A DNA stretch of 11,166 bases from Planctomycetota bacterium (GTDB taxonomy: Bacteria; Planctomycetota; MHYJ01; WSZJ01; JACPWG01), in the NCBI GenBank assembly GCA_016220045.1, contig JACRIP010000205.1, positions 1 through 11,166 of the forward strand, given 5' to 3'. Both the position numbers and the translations under genes were made by a program. The notes beneath the pieces were generated by a model, which was not told the origin of the DNA, searched no databases, and saw only the letters and a program-made list of their open reading frames with translations. Below, in pieces: positions 5,151-11,166 of the stretch; the first letter of the stretch is position 1, and every line of letters starts with the position of its first letter.

Positions 5151-6287
5151 CGCGACTGGTCATCCTTCCGGATCGGACGGATCTTCGAAATCGAGATCCG
5201 CATCCACATCATCCTCGTCCTCTTTCTCCTGGGCGAAGCGGTTGAGCTCTCCCGGTTCTTGCCGTTTACCTATGTACTGGGCTACCTGCTCGCCGTCTGG
5301 CTCTCCATCCTGCTGCACGAGTTCGGCCATTGCTTCGGCGCCCGGCATGTCGGCGGGTCGGCCACCGAGATCCTGCTCTGGCCTCTCGGCGGACTGGCCT
5401 ACTGCTCCGCGCCCGAAACCCGGCGCGCGCAACTCATCACGGTGGGAGCGGGGCCGGCGGTAACGGTCGCGCTGACGGGCATCTTCTACGCGGCCGAAGG
5501 GACGATCGAGCGCACCTTCCCTTTCAGCGCCGGCGCGATGTTCTGGTCGGCGGTTTGCCACTCCCTCTTCCGCTTCAACCTGGTCGGAGCCCTTCTCAAC
5601 CTGCTCCCCGCCTACCCGCTGGACGGGGGCCGGATCTTCCTGTGGCTGTTGGAGCCGCGGCTGGGGCTGCACCGCGCCTCCTTCTGGGCGGCCCGCATCG
5701 GCAAGGTCATGGCCGTCGCCATCGCGCTCGGGGGTACATGGTATTTCCAGTCCGGACTGTCGGTCGTCCTCGGCGTCTGGCTCTGGATGGGGTGCGAGGC
5801 GCTGGAACGCGAGATCGGCACTTCTCGGCCCACGCTACGCTCCGCCCGCATCGGCAAAGTCGTCGCCGTCCTCATCGGCCTCGCCGGCCTCTTCTATTTC
5901 CGCGACCTGTTCATGCCACTCCTCGGCGTCGTGCTCTGGATGGAATGCAGCAAGACCGAGCGCGCGGTCGCCGCGGGACTGGGCGAGGAGTCGTGGGACA
6001 CCGGAGGCGTGCACTACCGCGACATCGTGGCGGATCGGGCCGAGCCCCCGCGCCCGACGCGCCGCCGCCGCTCGCTCTGGTCGCGCTTCAAGAACTGGCT
6101 CCGCCGCCGCCGGCCGTCGCCGCCGCCGCCCCCCGAGACCCCGCCGGTCGACGAGTCCTTGCGGCGCCGCGTCGACCAGTTGCTCGACAAGGTCAGTACC
6201 AGCGGCATGGCCAGCCTGACCCCCGATGAGCGCGACTTTCTGATGACCGCGAGCAAACGTTTCCGCTCCGGCGACGACCTGCCGTAA
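5148..6287 (+). CDS. Site-2-protease-like M50 family membrane metalloprotease
   Basis: This is predicted to be an inner-membrane zinc protease that cuts substrates within the membrane; the substrate is unknown. The zinc motif HEFGH is at residues 57-61. The third zinc ligand lies in NLLPAYPLDGGRI, with Asn151 and Asp159, in the usual position. Hydrophobic segments lie around residues 17-28, 36-56, 95-115, 125-150, 185-210 and 236-262. Residues 183-221 and 234-272 are a tandem duplication. A basic, proline-rich linker (about 300-333) leads to a C-terminal segment (about 335-375, LLDKVSTSGMASLTPDERDF) resembling the small DUF6576-type tail found on some rhomboid-family proteins. The start at ATT 5148 gives 379 residues. 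Starting at TTG 5259 would lose 37 residues, including the first hydrophobic segment. It has its own promoter at 4967-4996 and no functional link to the upstream operon is evident. Confidence 0.88.
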   Translation: MRDWSSFRIGRIFEIEIRIHIILVLFLLGEAVELSRFLPFTYVLGYLLAVWLSILLHEFGHCFGARHVGGSATEILLWPLGGLAYCSAPETRRAQLITVGAGPAVTVALTGIFYAAEGTIERTFPFSAGAMFWSAVCHSLFRFNLVGALLNLLPAYPLDGGRIFLWLLEPRLGLHRASFWAARIGKVMAVAIALGGTWYFQSGLSVVLGVWLWMGCEALEREIGTSRPTLRSARIGKVVAVLIGLAGLFYFRDLFMPLLGVVLWMECSKTERAVAAGLGEESWDTGGVHYRDIVADRAEPPRPTRRRRSLWSRFKNWLRRRRPSPPPPPETPPVDESLRRRVDQLLDKVSTSGMASLTPDERDFLMTASKRFRSGDDLP

Positions 6288-6288
6288 C

Positions 6289-6307
6289 CGGAAGCTCCAC
6301 GCTTCCG
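6289..6307 (+). terminator. Small hairpin after the M50 gene (weak terminator candidate)
   Basis: CGGAAGC (6289-6295) and GCTTCCG (6301-6307) form a perfect 7-base-pair stem with a TCCAC loop, starting two bases after the TAA stop. No T-run follows, so it may protect the RNA 3' end or aid Rho-dependent termination instead of acting alone. Confidence 0.3.
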
Positions 6308-6329
6308 CTGCGCTCCCCACCGCAACTCG

Positions 6330-6357
6330 TTGACTCTGCCGCGCTTCACACTAGAAT
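6330..6357 (+). promoter_or_regulatory. Sigma70-type promoter for the sensor kinase gene
   Basis: TTGACT (6330-6335) and TAGAAT (6352-6357), each five of six to consensus, are separated by 16 bases. The expected start of transcription near 6364 gives a leader of about 47 bases to the GTG at 6411. This also argues against the in-frame TTG at 6330 as a translation start, because it lies inside the -35 element. Confidence 0.6.
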
Positions 6358-6410
6358 ATCGGACGTCCCCGGCGAACCCGACCTCCGCCCTCGCCCCCGA
6401 AAGGCATCGC

Positions 6411-9400
6411 GTGCGCACGTCGCGAGTCCTGCCCGCCGTCTCGATCCTGCTGCTGGCGCTCCTGGTGGCACTGGGCATGCGCCACGCCCGGCAGCAGGCC
6501 GCGGCCGCCGCCGACCCCGCCGGGCGGCAACTCGCCGAGCGGCTCGGCCGGACGATCGAGCGGTTCGTCGGCGAACGGATCGCCGCGATCACCACCCTGG
6601 CCGCCGACTACGAAAGCCCGCGCCTCGACGATCCGGCCGAACGGGATCGCCATGCCCATGTCCTGCGCGACGTCTATCCGGAATTCGCCACCGTCGAGCA
6701 CGTGACTGCCGCCGGGATCGTGGATCACATCAGCCCGCTCGCAGGCAATGAGGCCGGGCTCGGACTCGACGTCAAGCGCTTCCCGGAGCGCTATCGCCTG
6801 CTTGAACGGGCGCGGGAAACGCGACAGCCCCAGGTCTCCGACCTGCTCGATCTCGTGCAAGGCGGTGAGGGCATCGTCGTCATCGTGCCGATTTCCCGCG
6901 GCGGGTTCGCGGCCGCCACCGTGCGCCCGCAGACCGTGGTGGAGCGAGCGGTGCGTCCGGTGACCGGGGATCTGCCCCTCCACATCGAGGACGCCGGCGG
7001 CCGCGCCCTCTTGCCCGCCGACGCCACTGCGCCGGAAACGCTCTTGACCGAATTGCGCATCCCGGTCGGCAGCACGGAATGGCGACTGCGGCTGCCGACC
7101 CTGGTGTCGGCCGGCGGGGCGGACACGCGCACCTACGAAGGCCTGCTGATCACGCTGGGGCTCTTGCTCGCCGCCGTAGTCCTCGTCGACTCGGAGCGGG
7201 GCCGGCGGCGGCAGTTGCAGCTCGAAGCCCAAGCGCGCGACTTGGCGCGCGAGCATGACCGCCTGTCCAGCCTGCTCGACCAGATTCCCGCGCTGGTCGT
7301 CTTCGCCGAGGGCCCGGGCGGCCGGAGTCTTCGCGTCAGCCGGGCGTGCGCGGAGATCACCGGCATGCCGCCGCGCGCCGACGGGGACCCGCGCACATGG
7401 TCCTCCGACTACCGGCTGGCCGCGGCCGACGGCACGCCGTTTCCCCCGGGGCAGGACCCGCTGGCCCGCTCGCTGCTCAAGGGGGAGAACTGCCGCGACG
7501 TCGAGCTCCAGGTGCGCAAGGCCGCGGGGGACGTCGTCTACCTGCGCGGCAACTCGACGCCCCTGCGGGACGCCGGCGGCCGGATCGTCGGCGCCGTGGG
7601 CGCCTTTCACGACGTGACCGAGCTGCGCGCAGCGCGGCGGCGCGCGGAGACGCTGGCGGCCGAAAACGCGCGCCTCCTGGCCGACCTGAAAAAACGGCGC
7701 ACGGAAGAACAGAAGGCGCTGCTCGATCTCTCCGTGGAGTACCTGAGGGTCGGGACCGAGCCGGAGATGACCGGAGCGGTCCTGGAGCGGCTCTTACGGC
7801 TGCTCGCGGTCGAGGTCGGCGTTGTACACCTGACCTGCGGCGATCGCCTGTACCTGGCCGCGGCGCGGGGCCTCGAGCCGGGTACGGCGACCGCGCTCGC
7901 CTCCGTCCCGCTCGCGGAGGCGGCGTGGGCGCAGCGGCCGTGCGGCGAGCGCGGCCGCCTCGCGCGCGCGGAATTCGCCGCGCCCGCCCTCGGCCTGCAC
8001 GCGTGGGCGTCGCTCCCCTTGCGTTCGGGCGACCGGCACCTGGGCGTGCTGACGCTGGCCTCCCGGGACGCCGCCCGCCTGGATGCGGAGGACCTCGCGC
8101 TCGTCTCCACGATCGCGAATCAGCTCGCGCACGGCCTGGTGCGGCTGCGCCTCCTGCGGCGGACCGAGGAGCAGGCGCGGCGCGTAACGGAACTGAACCT
8201 GCTGGCGCGCGAGCTGTTGGAGGCGCCGACGGCCGCCGAAGCGGCGCGCCGCTCCGCGGCACGCGCAATCGCGATCTGCGGCGCCGAGGCGGCGGGCGTC
8301 TACCTCGCGGCGCCGGGGGCGTCCTCCCTGCGCCTGGCGGCCTGGGCCGGCCCGCCGTGCGATTGCGCCGCATCGGCGGACTGTCGCGAGCTGCCCTGGC
8401 CCGACGCGGCGCGCGCCGGCGGGTCGGCCGCCGACCGGCCGGCCCTCCTGATGCTCGACGAGGCATCGGGCGGACGCCCGATCGCGCGCCTCGTTGCCGC
8501 CGGACTGCCGCACGTCTCCGCCCTGACCCTGCCGAGCGCCGCGGGGATCGCCGGGCTGGTCGTGCTGGCCGGGCGCACGGCGCCGCCCCTGGCCGCGGAC
8601 GCGCCCGAGCTGGTCGAGGCCCTGGGCCAGGCGATCGGCGCGGGCATCGAAGCCGCGCGGCTGGGCGAGGCCGAGCGCCGCCGCGCCCGCGACTACCGGG
8701 CGATCTGCGAGATCGGGGCGGAACTGGAGGGCGAACGCGAGCTGCCCCAGGTGCTCGAACGCGTCGTCCAGCGCACGCGCGCGCTCTTCGGCGCGGACCT
8801 GGCGGTGATTTCCCGGCTGGACGCCGCGACCGGGCTGGCGGTCTGGCAGGCGGCGGACGGTAACCGCCGCATCATCCCCGGCGCGGCCTGCGAAGCGGAG
8901 CAGGGGATTACCCGGACCTTGATCCGGAGCGGACGGACGGTGATCGTGGATGACGTCGCCGCGCCTGGGGAGGACGCTCCCGGCTATCCGCTGCTGCGCG
9001 GCGAGGGGATCGTCTCGGTCGCGGCCGAGCCGATCCGGCAAGGGGGGGAGATCCGCGGCGGCCTGCTCCTGGGCTACCGCGCGCGGCACGCCTTCTCGGA
9101 CGTGGAGGTGGAGCTCCTCGGGATCGTGGCGCGGGTCGCCTCCGGGTGCATCGAGCAGGCGCGGCTCCTGGAGGCGTCCGAGCGGCGCGCCCGCTGGCTG
9201 GAGGCGCTGGAGCGCGTGGATCAGGCGCTCGACGAGTGCCAGGACATGCGCGAGCTGCTGGTCGTGCTGCTCGACAAGACCTGCGCGCTGACCGAAACCG
9301 CGGCCGGCGCCGCCTTCCTGGTGAACGAGGCCGACGGCAGCCTGAAGCCGGCGATCTCGCACCACGTCGGCACGCGGATCTACGCGCGGGGCGCGCCGGA

Positions 9401-11166
9401 CACGCCGGGCCGGGAGCTGGCCGAGCGCGTGGCGCGCTCGCTCTCGATCCTGGAAATCCCCGATCTCGCCGACCCCGCGTGGGAGGCCGACGGCGCCGCG
9501 CTGCGCGCCGCCGGGTTCAAGTGCTTCCTGGGCGCGCCGCTGGTCGTGAAGGGCAAGCTGCTCGGCGTGCTCTGCCTGTGCGGGAACGGGGTCCGCGAAT
9601 TCTCGCGCGACGAGGTGCAGTTCCTGGGGACCTTGAGCGTCCAGGCGGCAGTGGAAGTGCGCAACCTGCGCCTCTACGAGGAAACCCGCGACCGGCTGGC
9701 GCGGCTGGCGGCCCTGCACGAATTCGCGACCTCGGCGCGCGACGCGGCGGACGAGAGCGTCGTGCTGCGCGCGTTGTGCGCGCGCGCGGGCGCCCTGGCC
9801 GGAGCGGACGGCGCGCTCGTGGCGGTGCTCAATCCCGAGCATCGCCGCCTGCGCTGCGTCGAGGCCGTCGGGGTCGCGGCGGGCCTGCGCGGCGTGGAGA
9901 TCCTCGTGGGTTCGTCCGCCCTCGGGCGTTTGCTGGAGGCGGGAGCCCCGGTCCTGCTCAGTGCCTTCCCGGAGTCAGGGCCGACGGGCGCCGCGCCCGG
10001 CACGGCCGCGCACCTGCGCGAGCTGCAGAGCGTGATCTTCGTGCCCCTCCGCGGCGCGTCGGACATGCACGGGGCGGTCGCCGTCGGGGCGCGCCTCGCC
10101 GGCGCGTTCACGGCGCGCGATGCGGAGTTCCTGGAAACGCTCGCCGGCATGGCCGGGACCGCGATCGAACGGCTGCGCGCGAGCGCCTACATCGAGCGCC
10201 GCGCCCGCGAACTGTCGGCCACCGTCGAACGCCAGGGGGACTTCCTGCGCTCGGTGCTCGAGAGCATCACCGACGGCGTGTTCGCGACCGATGACGCCGG
10301 CCGGGTCCTGGAGTGGAACGCGACGCTGACCCGGATCTCCGGCCGGCCGGCCGCCGAGGCGCTGCGCCAGCCGCTGGGCAGCGTGCTGCGGCTGGTCGAT
10401 GCGGGCGGGGCGCCCGTCCCCTTCCTGCCGGACCCGCGCGCCGCGGACGGCGCGAGCGTCCATGCCCGCCACGTGGACGGGCTCCTCCGCCCGCCTTCCA
10501 CCGGGAACGAGCCGAACGCCGACACGGCCGACGCCGAAGCCCCCGGCGCGCGCGCCCTCCAGGTAACCCTCGACCTCGCGCCGCTCCTCACCGCCGGGGG
10601 CACGCCGGTCGGCCACGTCGGCATCGTCCGCGACGTCTCGCGCGAACGCGCCCTGCTCGACGCCATCAGCGGCGCCAACCAGGCCAAGTCTGAATTCCTC
10701 TCCACCATGAGCCATGAGCTGCGCACGCCCCTCAACAGCATCATCGGCTTCACGGAGATGCTCGAAGCCTGCTTCTTCGGACCGCTCACCGCCAAGCAGG
10801 TGGACTACGTGAAGAACGTGCTCTCCAGCGCGCGGCACCTGCTGGCGCTGATCAACGACATCCTCGACTATTCGAACGTGGATGCCGGACGGATGGACTT
10901 GCGGATCGAGGACGTGCCGTTGCCGTCGGCCCTGATCAGCATCGTGGACGGGACGCGCCCGACCGCGATCCGGCGCCAGCACACCCTGGCATGCGACCTG
11001 GCGCCCCTGTCCGCCTCCGTACGCGCCGACGCGAGCAAGTTCCGCCAGATCTTCCACAACCTGCTGTCCAACGCCATCAAGGTCACACCGCCCGGCGGCA
11101 CCATCACCGTGGCCGCGCATCCGCTCGCCTTGCCGAGCGCGCGCTACCCGGAGCTGGTCCTGCGCG
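6411..11166 (+). CDS. Multi-sensor membrane histidine kinase (CHASE-like, PAS, five GAF, PAS, HisKA), 3' partial
   Basis: The frame is open for 1585 codons and continues past the window. It starts at GTG 6411, six bases after AAAGG, and runs straight into a membrane anchor. Layout by residue: TM1 6-23; extracytoplasmic CHASE-like sensor about 30-238 (NEAGLGLDVKRFPERY, then LLERARETRQPQVS); TM2 about 243-260; PAS about 287-405, ending FHDVTEL; GAF domains about 435-585, 592-755, 761-925, 933-1093 and 1100-1262; PAS about 1278-1417; HisKA with SEFLSTMSHELRTPLNSIIG and phospho-acceptor His1435; then the start of the ATPase domain, RQIFHNLLSNAIKVTPPGG, with N-box Asn1554. The G boxes and any receiver domain lie beyond the window. 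The kinase would autophosphorylate on His1435 in response to external and cytoplasmic signals. The ligands and partner regulator are unknown. GAF 2 carries a C-x-C-x5-C cluster (Cys650, 652, 658). GAF and CHASE borders are judged by eye. Confidence 0.92.
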   Translation, partial: MRTSRVLPAVSILLLALLVALGMRHARQQAAAAADPAGRQLAERLGRTIERFVGERIAAITTLAADYESPRLDDPAERDRHAHVLRDVYPEFATVEHVTAAGIVDHISPLAGNEAGLGLDVKRFPERYRLLERARETRQPQVSDLLDLVQGGEGIVVIVPISRGGFAAATVRPQTVVERAVRPVTGDLPLHIEDAGGRALLPADATAPETLLTELRIPVGSTEWRLRLPTLVSAGGADTRTYEGLLITLGLLLAAVVLVDSERGRRRQLQLEAQARDLAREHDRLSSLLDQIPALVVFAEGPGGRSLRVSRACAEITGMPPRADGDPRTWSSDYRLAAADGTPFPPGQDPLARSLLKGENCRDVELQVRKAAGDVVYLRGNSTPLRDAGGRIVGAVGAFHDVTELRAARRRAETLAAENARLLADLKKRRTEEQKALLDLSVEYLRVGTEPEMTGAVLERLLRLLAVEVGVVHLTCGDRLYLAAARGLEPGTATALASVPLAEAAWAQRPCGERGRLARAEFAAPALGLHAWASLPLRSGDRHLGVLTLASRDAARLDAEDLALVSTIANQLAHGLVRLRLLRRTEEQARRVTELNLLARELLEAPTAAEAARRSAARAIAICGAEAAGVYLAAPGASSLRLAAWAGPPCDCAASADCRELPWPDAARAGGSAADRPALLMLDEASGGRPIARLVAAGLPHVSALTLPSAAGIAGLVVLAGRTAPPLAADAPELVEALGQAIGAGIEAARLGEAERRRARDYRAICEIGAELEGERELPQVLERVVQRTRALFGADLAVISRLDAATGLAVWQAADGNRRIIPGAACEAEQGITRTLIRSGRTVIVDDVAAPGEDAPGYPLLRGEGIVSVAAEPIRQGGEIRGGLLLGYRARHAFSDVEVELLGIVARVASGCIEQARLLEASERRARWLEALERVDQALDECQDMRELLVVLLDKTCALTETAAGAAFLVNEADGSLKPAISHHVGTRIYARGAPDTPGRELAERVARSLSILEIPDLADPAWEADGAALRAAGFKCFLGAPLVVKGKLLGVLCLCGNGVREFSRDEVQFLGTLSVQAAVEVRNLRLYEETRDRLARLAALHEFATSARDAADESVVLRALCARAGALAGADGALVAVLNPEHRRLRCVEAVGVAAGLRGVEILVGSSALGRLLEAGAPVLLSAFPESGPTGAAPGTAAHLRELQSVIFVPLRGASDMHGAVAVGARLAGAFTARDAEFLETLAGMAGTAIERLRASAYIERRARELSATVERQGDFLRSVLESITDGVFATDDAGRVLEWNATLTRISGRPAAEALRQPLGSVLRLVDAGGAPVPFLPDPRAADGASVHARHVDGLLRPPSTGNEPNADTADAEAPGARALQVTLDLAPLLTAGGTPVGHVGIVRDVSRERALLDAISGANQAKSEFLSTMSHELRTPLNSIIGFTEMLEACFFGPLTAKQVDYVKNVLSSARHLLALINDILDYSNVDAGRMDLRIEDVPLPSALISIVDGTRPTAIRRQHTLACDLAPLSASVRADASKFRQIFHNLLSNAIKVTPPGGTITVAAHPLALPSARYPELVLR

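Noticed and set aside
6330..6410. TTG at 6330 as an upstream start of the kinase
   Set aside because: It lies in the -35 hexamer of the likely promoter, and the GTG at 6411 has AAAGG at good spacing and begins right before the membrane anchor.
7346..8863. Plus-strand ORF of 505 codons within the kinase
   Set aside because: It is in another frame from the PAS and GAF domains and reads as low-complexity Arg/Gly/Ala sequence.
7794..9842. Minus-strand ORF of 682 codons opposite the sensor kinase
   Set aside because: The plus strand here encodes recognisable GAF domains in an uninterrupted frame. The antisense product is His/Arg/Gln-rich without a domain.

Overview
This is a very GC-rich bacterial window in which every convincing gene lies on the plus strand. 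It holds the 3' part of a 2-oxoacid dehydrogenase operon, an unrelated membrane metalloprotease gene, and most of a very large sensor kinase gene that runs off the right end. The taxon cannot be fixed from the sequence. High GC, long antisense shadow ORFs, heptanucleotide arrays, GTAGGGGCG-type palindromes and a many-GAF sensor kinase would suit a large-genome environmental bacterium, for example in Planctomycetota, Acidobacteriota, Myxococcota or a candidate phylum. That is only a guess.

Region 1 (1-4662) encodes, in order, dihydrolipoamide acyltransferase E2 (5' end missing), the E1 alpha subunit, dihydrolipoyl dehydrogenase E3 and octanoyltransferase LipB. E1, E2 and E3 act in turn on a 2-oxoacid, with a lipoyl group on E2 as swinging arm, and LipB delivers the octanoyl precursor of that group. 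The E1 alpha motifs lean towards a branched-chain 2-oxoacid substrate over pyruvate. No E1 beta gene is in the window; it is probably upstream. The E2 linker appears to carry a one-base frameshift near base 69.

Region 1 is marked by three unrelated repeat types. A palindrome lies in frame inside the E2 linker. A pair of oppositely oriented heptanucleotide arrays fills the E1 alpha-E3 gap. An inverted pair of palindromic repeats begins inside the lipB 3' end and supplies its last codons and stop.

Region 2 (4663-6287) is an intergenic stretch of about 485 bases followed by a site-2-protease-like M50 metalloprotease. The gap contains the rest of the inverted repeat element, a perfect-consensus sigma70-type promoter (TTGACA-N18-TATAAT) and a C-rich, nearly G-free leader ending in GGAGG. 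Homology-like sequence at the protease N-terminus places its start at an ATT codon, which a standard gene caller would miss. The protein also carries an internal tandem duplication of a membrane-segment unit.

Region 3 (6288-11166) has a short intergenic stretch with a small hairpin and a good sigma70-type promoter. It then has one uninterrupted reading frame of at least 1585 codons for a membrane histidine kinase, read as TM-CHASE-like-TM-PAS-five GAF-PAS-HisKA-HATPase (truncated). The window ends just after the N box.
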